Assembly: GCF_018413645.1 (NCBI RefSeq)
Contig: NZ_JAHCDA010000001.1
Location: 992,001-1,056,000, forward strand
Reading direction: 5' to 3'
DNA length: 64,000 nt
Source: Roseococcus pinisoli
Lineage (GTDB): Bacteria > Pseudomonadota > Alphaproteobacteria > Acetobacterales > Acetobacteraceae
This document shows, in pieces, positions 34,681 to 43,624 of the stretch. How positions within the stretch are numbered: position 1 is the stretch's first letter; each line of letters starts with the position of its first letter. The translations under genes and the position numbers were made by a program. The notes under the pieces were generated by a model. That model did no database searches. It was not told the DNA's origin and saw only the letters and a list, made by a program, of their open reading frames with translations.

Positions 34681-35550
34681 ATGACCATGCGCGTTCTCGT
34701 TCTCGGAGCGAGCGGTATGCTCGGACAGGCGATGTACAGCGTCCTCTCGGCGCATCGCGGGCTTGAGGTGAGCGGCACGCTGCGCAGCGAAGGGTCGCGC
34801 CGCCTGTTTCCGGCGGCGTTGCAGGCAAGCCTGGTCGCCGGCGTCGACGCACTCGACATCGACGCGCTCGCCGCCTGCCTTGCCGAGCGGCGCCCCGATG
34901 TCGTCATCAATTGCGTCGGCCTCGTGAAGCAGCTCCAGGAAGCCGAGGATCCGCTTCGGGCCTTGCCGATCAACGCTCTTCTGCCGCACCGCCTGTCGCG
35001 CCTCTGCGCGCTGGCGGGCGCCCGGCTGATCCAGATCAGCACGGACTGCGTGTTTCGCGGCGATCGCGGCTCCTATACGGAGGACGACGAGTCGGATGCG
35101 ACCGACTTCTACGGTCGCTCGAAGCTACTGGGCGAGGTGGATGCGCCGCATGCCGTGACGCTGCGCACCAGCATCATCGGCCGGGAACTCGCGAGCCGTC
35201 ATGGGCTGGTAGAGTGGTTCCTCGCGCAGACGGGACAGGTGCGCGGCTTCACCCGCGCGATCTTCAGCGGACTGACGACCGATGCGCTGGCCGATGTCGT
35301 GGCGCAGCATCTGCTGCCGAAACCCGAGCTCCGCGGCGTCTGGCATGTCGCGGCCGCCCCCATCGCGAAGCACGAGCTGCTGCTGATGCTGCGTGAGGTC
35401 TACGAACGCGACGTCGAGATCGTGCCCGATGACACGCTGCGTATCGACCGCTCGCTAGACGGCGGCCGGTTCCGTGCCGCGACCGGCTTCGTGGCGCGGC
35501 CATGGCCGGAGATGCTGCGGCAGATGCGCATGCGGAGCCTCCGGCCATGA
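34681..35550 (+). CDS. RmlD-like sugar-nucleotide reductase (SDR), WbvR/CapF-type step
   Basis: 289-aa extended SDR with VLGASGMLGQAM at the N-terminus, STDCVFRGDRG and YGRSKLLGE (YxxxK), and family resemblance to dTDP-4-dehydrorhamnose reductase. Placed directly before CapE-like and CapG-like genes, it should reduce the 4-keto-6-deoxy-L-hexosamine made by CapE. CapF of the L-FucNAc pathway is about 370 aa with a C-terminal cupin; that cupin is missing here, which fits the RmlD-like WbvR of UDP-L-RhaNAc/L-QuiNAc routes. The stop overlaps the next start (ATGA). Confidence 0.82.
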   Translation: MTMRVLVLGASGMLGQAMYSVLSAHRGLEVSGTLRSEGSRRLFPAALQASLVAGVDALDIDALAACLAERRPDVVINCVGLVKQLQEAEDPLRALPINALLPHRLSRLCALAGARLIQISTDCVFRGDRGSYTEDDESDATDFYGRSKLLGEVDAPHAVTLRTSIIGRELASRHGLVEWFLAQTGQVRGFTRAIFSGLTTDALADVVAQHLLPKPELRGVWHVAAAPIAKHELLLMLREVYERDVEIVPDDTLRIDRSLDGGRFRAATGFVARPWPEMLRQMRMRSLRP

Positions 35551-36581
35551 CGGCGACCAACATTATCCGTGACCGAACCATCATGGTGACGGGCGGGACG
35601 GGCTCCTTCGGCCATGCCGTGACGCGCCGTTTCCTGCGCGATGGCGCGCGGGAGGTCCGCATCCTGTCGCGTGACGAGAAGAAGCAGGACGACATGCGCC
35701 GGCGCTTCGGCGACCAGCGGCTGAAGTTCTTCCTGGGAGATGTGCGGGAATATCGCAGCGTGCTCGATGCCATGCAGGGCGTCGAGCTCGTCTTCCACGC
35801 AGCGGCCCTGAAGCAGGTGCCGTCCTGCGAGTTCCACCCCATGGAGGCAGTGCGCACCAACGTCCTCGGCGCGGAGAACACCATCGCCGCGGCCGTGGCC
35901 TGCGGAGTCCGCTGCCTGGTTGCATTGAGCACCGACAAGGCCGTCTACCCCATCAACGCCATGGGACTGTCCAAGGCGCTCATGGAGAAGATCGTCGTCG
36001 CCAAGAGCCGCTCGGCCGGCCCGACGACGCTCTGCATCACGCGCTACGGCAACGTCATGGGTTCGCGGGGCTCGGTGATCCCGCTCTTCATGCGCCAGAT
36101 CCGAGAAAGGCGTCCGCTGACCATCACGGATCCGCACATGACGCGCTTCCTGATGTCGCTGGAGGAGTCGGTCGATCTCGTGCTGCATGCCTATGCCCAT
36201 GCCCGGCCCGGCGACACGTTCGTCCGCAAGGCTCCTTCCTGCACCGTCGGCACCTTGGCGGAAGCGGTCCAATCGGTGCTCGGCAGCCGGCTGTCGGTCG
36301 AGATCATCGGCACTCGGCACGGCGAGAAACTCTACGAAACCCTGGTGTCGCGCGAGGAAATGGTCCGCGCCGAGGATATGGGCCGGTTCTATCGCATCAG
36401 CGCCGATGCGCGGGACCTCAATTATGAGAAGTTCTTCAGTGACGGAGAGCCCTCGATCTCCGACGCTGTGGACTACAGCAGCCACAACGGCGAGCTGCTT
36501 GGCCCGGATGCCGTGGAACGACTGCTGCGCGACCTCGACTTCATGCGCGGCGAACGGTCGCAACAGCACGACGCGGCCTGA
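35547..36581 (+). CDS. UDP-GlcNAc 4,6-dehydratase/5-epimerase, CapE/WbvB-like
   Basis: 344-aa SDR of the polysaccharide-biosynthesis CapD/CapE group. Nucleotide site VTGGTGSFGHAVTRRFL, then FHAAALKQVPSCEFHP, and STDKAVYPINAMGLSKALME, in which the usual catalytic Tyr is Met (MxxxK), as in CapE. It would convert UDP-GlcNAc to UDP-2-acetamido-2,6-dideoxy-L-arabino-4-hexulose and its epimers. ATG 35547 sits in the ATGA overlap with the reductase; a longer frame upstream is rejected. The 2-epimerase follows 3 bases after its stop. Confidence 0.88.
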   Translation: MTATNIIRDRTIMVTGGTGSFGHAVTRRFLRDGAREVRILSRDEKKQDDMRRRFGDQRLKFFLGDVREYRSVLDAMQGVELVFHAAALKQVPSCEFHPMEAVRTNVLGAENTIAAAVACGVRCLVALSTDKAVYPINAMGLSKALMEKIVVAKSRSAGPTTLCITRYGNVMGSRGSVIPLFMRQIRERRPLTITDPHMTRFLMSLEESVDLVLHAYAHARPGDTFVRKAPSCTVGTLAEAVQSVLGSRLSVEIIGTRHGEKLYETLVSREEMVRAEDMGRFYRISADARDLNYEKFFSDGEPSISDAVDYSSHNGELLGPDAVERLLRDLDFMRGERSQQHDAA

Positions 36582-36584
36582 CCG

Positions 36585-37700
36585 ATGCGCAAGGTAATGA
36601 CGATCCTCGGCACGCGGCCGGAGCTCATCAAGATGAGCCTGGTCATCGAGCGGCTCGACCGGGTGACGCAGCATGTGCTGGTGCATACCGGGCAGAATCA
36701 CGACTACACGCTGAACAAGGTCTTCTTCGACGAACTCGGTATCCGCCAGCCGGATCATTTCCTTGCTGTGGCGGGTAGCGGTCCGATCGATACGATCGCC
36801 AGGGTGCTGACGGCCGTCGATGCCGTGCTGGAGCAGGAACGGCCCGATGCCGTGCTGATCTACGGCGACACGAATTCCGGCCTGGCGGTGATCCCCGCCA
36901 AGCGCCGCCGCATCCCGGTCTTCCACATGGAGGCAGGCAATCGCTCCTTCGACCAGCGCGTGCCTGAGGAACTGAACCGAAAGATCATAGACCATCTGAG
37001 CGACGTCAACATGACGCTGACGGAACACGCGCGCCGCTACCTGCTTGCGGAGGGCCTGCCGCCGGATCGCGTCTTCAAGGTCGGCTCGCATATGGAGCAG
37101 GTGCTCCAGCGCTACCGCCCGCAGATCGACGCCTCGGACATCCGCGAGCGCCTGGGCTTGCAGGCCGATCGCTACTTCGTCGTCAGCCTGCATCGCGAGG
37201 AGAATGTCGACGCGCCGGATCGCCTCCGCCACGGGCTGGACTGTCTGGAGTGCGTGGCGGAGAGCTTCGGCTGGCCGGTCATCGTCTCGACCCATCCGCG
37301 GACGCGCAAGCGCCTGACGGATCTCGGCGCCGAGGCCTCACCCCTGATCCGCTTCCTGCCGCCCTTCGGCTTCCCCGACTACATCCACCTCCAGTCGCAC
37401 GCCCATTGCGTGCTGTCCGACAGCGGCACAATCACCGAGGAAGCCGCTCTGCTCGGCTTTCCCGCCGTGATGCTGCGCGATGCGCATGAGCGGCCGGAGG
37501 GCATGGATGCGGGCGTGCTGGTCATGTCGTCGCTGCATCCCGATCGCGTGATGGAGGCGATCGCCTGCGTCCGCAGTGGCCTACCCGAGCGGGCCGCTGG
37601 GCGGGTGCCGGACTACGAGGCGGGGGATGTGGCGGGAAAGGTTGTGCGCATAGTATTGTCGTACATCGATCAAATCAATCATTTGGTCTGGAGATCGTAG
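36585..37700 (+). CDS. Non-hydrolysing UDP-N-acetyl-hexosamine 2-epimerase, CapG/WbvD-like
   Basis: 371-aa epimerase of the WecB family: ILGTRPELIKMS at the N-terminus, HTGQNHDY, YGDTNSGLAV, HMEAGNRSFDQRVPEE, LHREENVD, and SDSGTITEEAALLGFP at the UDP site. As third enzyme after CapE- and RmlD-like genes it should invert C2 of the 6-deoxy-L-hexosamine nucleotide, yielding UDP-L-FucNAc or UDP-L-QuiNAc. Length and motifs are complete. About 130 bases separate it from the next transferase gene. Confidence 0.88.
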   Translation: MRKVMTILGTRPELIKMSLVIERLDRVTQHVLVHTGQNHDYTLNKVFFDELGIRQPDHFLAVAGSGPIDTIARVLTAVDAVLEQERPDAVLIYGDTNSGLAVIPAKRRRIPVFHMEAGNRSFDQRVPEELNRKIIDHLSDVNMTLTEHARRYLLAEGLPPDRVFKVGSHMEQVLQRYRPQIDASDIRERLGLQADRYFVVSLHREENVDAPDRLRHGLDCLECVAESFGWPVIVSTHPRTRKRLTDLGAEASPLIRFLPPFGFPDYIHLQSHAHCVLSDSGTITEEAALLGFPAVMLRDAHERPEGMDAGVLVMSSLHPDRVMEAIACVRSGLPERAAGRVPDYEAGDVAGKVVRIVLSYIDQINHLVWRS

Positions 37701-37833
37701 AATCGCCAAGAATTCGCGTCTTGACACCCCGCGAAGCGCGCACGTAAATGTCGCCCGCCGCTCGAGGATTGGTGATTATAATATTGCCACTCAGACCCGG
37801 ATCAGTGGCGCAGCATGGTGAACAGAGGCGCTG

Positions 37834-40338
37834 ATGATCAGCGAAGGTCGCGCGGAACGCCGGAAGCCACCGCGGGTCACCGTCGTCACCCCCACCTACA
37901 ACCGCGCTGATCTCATCGGCCTCACCATCCAGAGCGTCCTCAGCCAGACGTTCCGGGACTTCGAATACCTCATCATCGATGACGGCTCCTCTGACACCAC
38001 GGAGGCGGTCGTTCTGGGCTTTGGCGATCCCCGACTGGTCTATCTGCGCCACGAGAATCGCGGCGAGGCCGCGACGACGAATCGCGGTTGGGCCATGGCA
38101 CGTGGCGAATACTTCGCGGTGCTTTCCTCCGACGACTTGGTGACGCCAAACTGGCTCGAGCGCATCGTGGCCCTGATGGACGAGAAGCCGGAGCTTCTGG
38201 TCGCGTATCCGGACTACGACGTCATCGACGGTGCCGGGTGCCGACAGCAGGACATCCTGCTGCCGGATTATGATCGCGACCTCATGATCGGCTGTTTCCG
38301 GACGATTCCCGGCGTCGGGACCCTGATTCGTCGCGCGACGCTGCCGGACATGCATCGACTGCGGAATCCCGACTACCGCCACGCGCCGGATCTGGATTCC
38401 TGGCTGCACCTGTCGCTGCGTGGCCCCTTCGCGCGCCTGCCGGAACGGCTGGCGTCCTGGCGCAGCCATGCGGGTTCCATCACCGTTGCCGAGCGCAATC
38501 GCGCCCGCGCCGACGAGCTTCTTCGCATTGCCAGCCGCTTCTTCGACACGTCGGGGCTACCCGCGGATGTCATCCGCCTCCGGCGTTTCGCGATGGCGGA
38601 GGCCCAGGCCCTCGCTGCCTGGATCCTGCAGGACAGCAATCCGCTTCGGGCGGCGCTTCACCTTCGGCAATCCTACAGTATCTCGCCCGCGCAACTTTCC
38701 TTCGTTCCAGCGTATTGGCGTCGCGAGGAGCAGCCGGATAACCGCTTCCTCCTCCGGCTCCTGGTACGCAGCCTTCGCCACCGCACCCTGCGAAGACTCC
38801 GGAGCGTCGCGATGCGGCTTCCGGCGAGGGTTCGGCGGCCGCTTCGGCGCGGCGCGGAACAGCTCGGCCTCGTGGCGCCCATTCCTGCGAGCATGACGCC
38901 ACCTGCCGCCCCACCGCCACCGCCGGTCGAATCGAATGCACCGCTGCCGGCGCCGCTTTCCGTCGATGTGACGCCACCGGCCGAAGCGAGTGCACTGCCT
39001 CCGGCGCCGTTAGGGGACGAGGCGCAACAGCGGCTCGACGCGCTCCTGCCGCAACTGCGCGACGACCTGAGCGCATTCCGCCACATCGTCGCCCCGCTCT
39101 CGCCGACGCCGACAGTCCTGAATCATCTGCGCGCGGGGGTCCATAGGCTCGCCACGCCCTCCCTCGGCCTCCTGATGAGCCGGGCGATCGACCATCTGCC
39201 GTCCCGGATCGATCACCTCCTCCTCCTGCCATGGATCAGTGGTGTGGGCGGTTCGGAAACCGTCACCGCACGTCTGATCGAGGCTCTGCGACGCCTGCGG
39301 GACGAGGCCGGGATCTGCATCATCGCTCCTGACGGCAGCCAGCCCGCGACCGGCGCCCGCCACCATAACGGCATCGCCTTTCTCGGCTTGTCGGACATCG
39401 ACGCATCGATGGATGATGGCGCGCGGCAGGAGATCCTGGATCGCATCCTCATTCAGCGCCGGCCCGGGACCGTGCATTGCATCAACAGCCGCATCGGGTG
39501 GCTGGCATTCCGCGACCGAGCTCGCCAATACGCCGCGGACAGTGCGCTCTTCGCGAACATCTACAGCGACATCCGCCTCGGTGATGGCGCCCCGGCCGCC
39601 CTCTATTATTACGACTTTCTGCCGCACTGCATCGAGCATCTCGCCGGCGTGCTCGGCGACAATTTCACGATCCTCCGCAAGGCGGCCGCAGCTTTCGGTG
39701 CAGGTGCCTCGGCCGGGGAAAGAATGCATGTCGTGCGCACGCCGGTCATCGGGCTTGGCGGGGGCGATCCGGCACGGGATCTGCGGCTCTTCCAGCCCTC
39801 GGCGGAGCGTCGCTCGCTGTGGCTCAGCCGCATCGCGGCGGAAAAGCGCCTCGACATTGTCGCACGTCTCGCCGAGCGCTTGCCGGCACGCCGTTTCGAG
39901 ATGTTCGGCGACAGCGGCATGGCTTCGGTCGACCTCTCCGAGCTCCGCGCTCAACCCAATGTGACCATCCCCGGCGCCTTCCGGTCGCTGGGCGACATCG
40001 CGATGGACGGTTTCGATTCCTACGTCTTCACCACGTCGGGCGAGGGCATGCCGGTGGCGTTGCTCGAGGTCGCGGCATGCGGCCTGCCCGTCATCGCGCC
40101 GGATATCGGCGGCATAGGCGAATTCGTCACCGATGATACCGGCTGGCTCGTTCCGACGGCCGGGACCGTGGCGCAGTATGCCGATGCCCTGGCGCAGATC
40201 GAAGCGGCGCCGGAGGAGGCGCGCCGTCGGGTGCAGGCGGCACAGGCCCTGTTGTTGCGCGACTATAGCCGGGACGCCCTCGACCGCAGCCTGGCATCCA
40301 TACCTGGCTACCTGGGCAGGTCCGATGACCGGCATTGA
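37834..40338 (+). CDS. Second two-domain glycosyltransferase (GT2-GT4)
   Basis: 834-aa protein with the same plan as the 921-aa transferase. GT2 domain (about 10-250): VTVVTPTYNRADLIGLTIQS, IIDDGSSDTTE, LSSDDLVTPNWLE. Next comes an Arg-rich region, then a proline/alanine linker at about 350-395. The GT4 domain (about 455-800) has LLLPWISGVGGSETVTARL, LWLSRIAAEKRLD and TTSGEGMPVALLEVAACGLP. The C-terminus overlaps the next gene by 14 bases. Sugar specificities unknown. It is presumably involved in assembling the repeat unit that carries the 6-deoxy-L-hexosamine. Confidence 0.87.
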   Translation: MISEGRAERRKPPRVTVVTPTYNRADLIGLTIQSVLSQTFRDFEYLIIDDGSSDTTEAVVLGFGDPRLVYLRHENRGEAATTNRGWAMARGEYFAVLSSDDLVTPNWLERIVALMDEKPELLVAYPDYDVIDGAGCRQQDILLPDYDRDLMIGCFRTIPGVGTLIRRATLPDMHRLRNPDYRHAPDLDSWLHLSLRGPFARLPERLASWRSHAGSITVAERNRARADELLRIASRFFDTSGLPADVIRLRRFAMAEAQALAAWILQDSNPLRAALHLRQSYSISPAQLSFVPAYWRREEQPDNRFLLRLLVRSLRHRTLRRLRSVAMRLPARVRRPLRRGAEQLGLVAPIPASMTPPAAPPPPPVESNAPLPAPLSVDVTPPAEASALPPAPLGDEAQQRLDALLPQLRDDLSAFRHIVAPLSPTPTVLNHLRAGVHRLATPSLGLLMSRAIDHLPSRIDHLLLLPWISGVGGSETVTARLIEALRRLRDEAGICIIAPDGSQPATGARHHNGIAFLGLSDIDASMDDGARQEILDRILIQRRPGTVHCINSRIGWLAFRDRARQYAADSALFANIYSDIRLGDGAPAALYYYDFLPHCIEHLAGVLGDNFTILRKAAAAFGAGASAGERMHVVRTPVIGLGGGDPARDLRLFQPSAERRSLWLSRIAAEKRLDIVARLAERLPARRFEMFGDSGMASVDLSELRAQPNVTIPGAFRSLGDIAMDGFDSYVFTTSGEGMPVALLEVAACGLPVIAPDIGGIGEFVTDDTGWLVPTAGTVAQYADALAQIEAAPEEARRRVQAAQALLLRDYSRDALDRSLASIPGYLGRSDDRH

Positions 40339-41041
40339 TCTTTCCGTCGTCCTGGCCGTGGGCCGGGAGGCCGCTGCGCTGCACGCGACCCTCTTCGCGT
40401 TGCGGCGTGCGGCGGGCGCGCTGGCGCCAGGCATCGGCATCGAAGTGCTGTTGCTGCACGATCCCGATACTTCGGATCTTGCCGCGCGCTTCGCTGGCGA
40501 CATGGACGCCATGTGCCTGCGCCCACTCGCGCTGATCGATCCGCTGGATGCTCAGCGTCATGCTGTCGCCTCGGCCCGGGGGCGTTATCTGGCCTTCCTC
40601 ACCGCCGGCGATCTGTGTTCGGGCAACCTTCTGACCGAGGCCATGTGTGTCATCGGGCGCGAGGACCTGCGCCATTCCGTATGGCGCCCCGAAGTCATCG
40701 TGTCCTGCGGTCGTAACTACTTCGACCTGGCCTTGGATACGGTCCTTCAGGAGCCGATGCTCAACCAGGCGGCCGGCGCCGGGTTGTTGCAATCCTGCCC
40801 CTATGCCACGTGCTTCTTCGCCCATCGCGCGGTGTATCAGCGCGTGCCCTTCCCGATGGCCGATGCCCGGCGAGACTGGTTGGACGTGGATGCCTGGTGG
40901 ATTGCCAACTGCCTGGGTGCCGGTATCGCCCAGCGCATCCTCGCCGGCACGGCGCTGTATCGATGGAACGCGGAGCAACCCTTGCCGTATGCCACGCGCA
41001 TAGGACCCAGCACGCTCTTCAATCCGTATGTGATGCCATGA
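40325..41041 (+). CDS. Small GT2-like glycosyltransferase
   Basis: 238-aa protein starting within the end of the preceding transferase gene. It begins IDLSVVLAVGREAAALHATL, with a GT-A-like order of strands and the segment SARGRYLAFLTAGDLCSGN at the place of the GT2 S-D-D motif. The acidic DxD is replaced by TAGD, so catalytic competence is doubtful. The C-terminal half (about 110-238) has Trp/Tyr-rich segments without a known motif. It is either a divergent GT2 or an acceptor-binding homologue. Its stop overlaps the epimerase start (ATGA). Confidence 0.6.
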   Translation: MTGIDLSVVLAVGREAAALHATLFALRRAAGALAPGIGIEVLLLHDPDTSDLAARFAGDMDAMCLRPLALIDPLDAQRHAVASARGRYLAFLTAGDLCSGNLLTEAMCVIGREDLRHSVWRPEVIVSCGRNYFDLALDTVLQEPMLNQAAGAGLLQSCPYATCFFAHRAVYQRVPFPMADARRDWLDVDAWWIANCLGAGIAQRILAGTALYRWNAEQPLPYATRIGPSTLFNPYVMP

Positions 41042-41961
41042 CGTCTGCGCTTGTCACCGGAGCCACCGGCTTCATCGGAGCGGCGCTGGTCCGTGTCCTG
41101 CTCGCCTCGGGTTGGGACGTGCAGGCCGTCGGCCGCCGCCCCGCCGCGGTGCGCACCCACCTGCTCGACATCGAGGACGTGTCACGGGATGGATTGCTTG
41201 ATCTGCTGAAGCAGAGTGGGTGCGACGTGGTCTTCCACCTCGCGGGCACCGCCGGCGGCGCCGGGGCTTCGCTGGAGCGGGTGAATGTCGGTTTTGCCAA
41301 GGCGCTCCTGGAAGCCGCAGCCCTGGCGCCGCGGCGCCCCTCCGTGGTTCTGGCCGGAACGGCAGCTGAATACGGCGAAGTGTCGGAACGCGATCTGCCG
41401 GTCCGCGAGGATCATCCCTGCCATCCGGCTACGCCCTACGCAGCCAGTAAGCTGCGACAGACCCAGCTTGGCCTCGCGGCCGCCGCCACGGGGCAGACCG
41501 TTTATCTTCCGCGCCTGTTCAACGTCGTCGGCTGCGGGATGCGCCCGCACTTGGCGCTCGGCCGCTTCGCGCGCGAGGTCTCGGCGCTGGGCAAGGATGG
41601 CGGTGTGCTCACCACTGGGCGGCTGGACGCCTATCGGGACTTCATCGCGCTGGACGATGCGGTTCGCGTGCTGATCGGGCTGAGCCAGTCTCCATCGGCG
41701 GCTGGCCGCGTGGTCAACCTGTGCTCGGGCGTGCCGCTGCGCATGGATCACATGCTGGACGCCTTGTTGCAGGCGACCGACGTGCCGGTAAGGCTCGAGA
41801 TCGATACGGCCCTTTCGGGTGTCAGCGCCGTACCGTGCATGTATGGCTGCACACGTCGGCTTGCGTCCCTCGGCTTCACCTTGGCTGTGCCGGACGTCGC
41901 CGCCGAGATGGCGCGGCTGCTCAACGGATACGATGACGCCATGATGTCGACCGCATGCTGA
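41038..41961 (+). CDS. NAD(P)-dependent sugar epimerase/reductase (extended SDR)
   Basis: 307-aa SDR: VTGATGFIGAALVRVLLASG, then VFHLAGTAGGAGASLERVNV, catalytic LAGTAAEYGE and YAASKLRQTQ (YxxxK), LPRLFNVVGCGMRPH and a DAYRDFIALDDAVRVL binding segment. Members of this type reduce or epimerise 4-keto sugar nucleotides, e.g. GDP-6-deoxy-lyxo-4-hexulose reductase (Rmd). It could complete the pathway begun by the LegB-like dehydratase on the opposite strand; that link is inferred. It starts in ATGA coupling with the GT2-like gene. Confidence 0.82.
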   Translation: MTSALVTGATGFIGAALVRVLLASGWDVQAVGRRPAAVRTHLLDIEDVSRDGLLDLLKQSGCDVVFHLAGTAGGAGASLERVNVGFAKALLEAAALAPRRPSVVLAGTAAEYGEVSERDLPVREDHPCHPATPYAASKLRQTQLGLAAAATGQTVYLPRLFNVVGCGMRPHLALGRFAREVSALGKDGGVLTTGRLDAYRDFIALDDAVRVLIGLSQSPSAAGRVVNLCSGVPLRMDHMLDALLQATDVPVRLEIDTALSGVSAVPCMYGCTRRLASLGFTLAVPDVAAEMARLLNGYDDAMMSTAC

Positions 41962-42434
41962 TCGGGGCGATCAGGGACATGGTCGCGCCCGGGCCGCAGC
42001 GCGTGCTGCTCGATCTGCGCGAAGGCGGCGGGATGCGCGGCTTTCACCTGACGGCGAGCCTGTCCCATCTGATGGCACACGGCGTCGAGGCCGAATTCTG
42101 GGCCATCCATGCGGACAAGGACGATGTCCTGCTGGAACTCGAGCTGATGCGCCGCCGCAGCGATCAGCTGATCCTTCGCTGGACGCCGAACGTCCCCGCG
42201 GTCCGCTTCTCGTATTATGTCGCCATGGCGGACGCGCTGCCGCATGGCTCCACCTGGGACGCTGCAAGGCGCTGCTGTCGGCACGCCATCCTGGGCCTGA
42301 TGTTTCCCGATCCCGGCACAAGGCCGAAGAAGAACATGACCATTCTCGACGGCCACGACCTCCGTGCCTTCGCAATGTCCCTGGAAACGCGTCTGCAGCC
42401 GCGTACCGGCTTGCGCCGCCTGCTTGGCGCATGA
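41955..42434 (+). CDS. Unrecognised 159-aa protein in the glycan operon
   Basis: The family is not recognised. Soluble, mixed alpha/beta look: GAIRDMVAPGPQRVLLDLRE, an LMRRRSDQLILRW strand, FSYYVAMADALPHG, and a C-terminal helix. Two adjacent cysteines occur in ARRCCRHAILGL. No signal or TM segment. It overlaps both neighbours by a few bases, so it is translated in step with the SDR and the GT4 gene and is probably a real operon member rather than noise. Confidence 0.6.
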   Translation: MLIGAIRDMVAPGPQRVLLDLREGGGMRGFHLTASLSHLMAHGVEAEFWAIHADKDDVLLELELMRRRSDQLILRWTPNVPAVRFSYYVAMADALPHGSTWDAARRCCRHAILGLMFPDPGTRPKKNMTILDGHDLRAFAMSLETRLQPRTGLRRLLGA

Positions 42435-43624
42435 CGACGCGCCTTCTCGTCATCGGTCTGGCCAATAGCCCGCATCTGCACCGCTGGGTGCGGGCAGTGG
42501 CGGATGCGGATATCAGCGTCCTCGTTTTCCCCGCTCTGCAGGGGCAGGGCTGGGACGGGCTCGACACCGTCTCCATGGCGGAGCTCCAAGAGGATCTGCC
42601 GCCCGGCATCCATTGCCTCGACGCCCGTGACGTGCGCGGCGACGATTCCGCGGCCATCGACCGCGATTGGCGGTTCCAGCCGCTGACGCATCAGTTCGTT
42701 CCGGTCGGGGCTCTGGCCGCCGCCGATCGCCTGGCCGAGGCCGTCACGCGCTTCCGCCCCGATCTCCTGCACAGCATGGAGAGCCAGATCGCCGGCTATA
42801 TCGTCGCCGAGTTGTGGCGGCGGCAGCCGCGCAGCCTGCCCTGGATCCACTCCACCTGGGGCAGCGATCTCGCGCTCTACGGCAGCTTGCCGGATCACGA
42901 AATCCGGCTGCGGGCCATGTTCCGCGGCGTGGATTTTCATCTGGCGGATTGCCGCAATGATCTCGGTCTGGCCCGGAAGCTGGGTTACATTGGACCTGAA
43001 CTGCCGGTACTGCCATCGAGCTGCGGCATCGATGTCGCGCAGCTTACCGCGCGGCCCTCCCTGCCGCCCTCGCAGCGCCGCCAGATCCTCGTCAAAGGCT
43101 ACCAGAACTGGGCTGGCCGCAATCTGTCGGCCCTGTCCGCCCTGATGCTCATCGCCAAGGAGGTCGAGCCCTACGAGATCGTGATTCCGAACGCCGATGC
43201 CGCGTTGCGGGAATGGGCTGGCATCATGGCCAACCGCACCGCCCTGAAGGTGACCGCCTTGCCGCGCCTGCCCGAACCGGAGAACGTGCTGACAGAGCTG
43301 GCCCGCTCGCGTCTGCTCGTTTCGCTCAGCATTTCCGATGGCCTGCCGACGATGATGCTGGAGGCCATGGCGCTCGGCGCCTTTCCGATTCAGAGCGGCG
43401 CCGGCTGCGGCTGCGACTGGTTCGAGGATGGCGTCACCGGCTTCTCCGTGCCGGTGAACGATACCGCCGCGGTGGCTGACGCCATCTCCAGGGCCCTGCG
43501 CGACGACCGCATGGTCGACGCCGCGGCGACGCGCAACCTCGCTACTGTGAGCGAGCGTTGGGATGCGGCCACCAATGCTGCCATCGCGCGCGCCGTGTAC
43601 CGGCGTGGGATGGAGGGGCGTTGA
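42431..43624 (+). CDS. Family 4 glycosyltransferase
   Basis: 397-aa GT-B transferase. The N-terminal Rossmann strand LLVIGLANSPHLHRWVRAVA is typical of PelF/WbaZ-like GT4 enzymes. In the C-terminal half come the retaining-GT elements ILVKGYQNWAGRNLSALSAL, a loop with LPRLPEPENVLTELARSRLL, and the E-x7-E motif region SDGLPTMMLEAMALGAFPI. Donor sugar unknown. ATGA-coupled to the gene before it and TTGA-coupled to the one after it. Confidence 0.85.
   Translation: MTTRLLVIGLANSPHLHRWVRAVADADISVLVFPALQGQGWDGLDTVSMAELQEDLPPGIHCLDARDVRGDDSAAIDRDWRFQPLTHQFVPVGALAAADRLAEAVTRFRPDLLHSMESQIAGYIVAELWRRQPRSLPWIHSTWGSDLALYGSLPDHEIRLRAMFRGVDFHLADCRNDLGLARKLGYIGPELPVLPSSCGIDVAQLTARPSLPPSQRRQILVKGYQNWAGRNLSALSALMLIAKEVEPYEIVIPNADAALREWAGIMANRTALKVTALPRLPEPENVLTELARSRLLVSLSISDGLPTMMLEAMALGAFPIQSGAGCGCDWFEDGVTGFSVPVNDTAAVADAISRALRDDRMVDAAATRNLATVSERWDAATNAAIARAVYRRGMEGR

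Noticed and set aside
35502-35546. Longer start for the CapE-like gene
   Set aside because: The extra 15 codons lie inside the RmlD-like gene; the ATGA overlap at 35547 is consistent with the rest of the operon.
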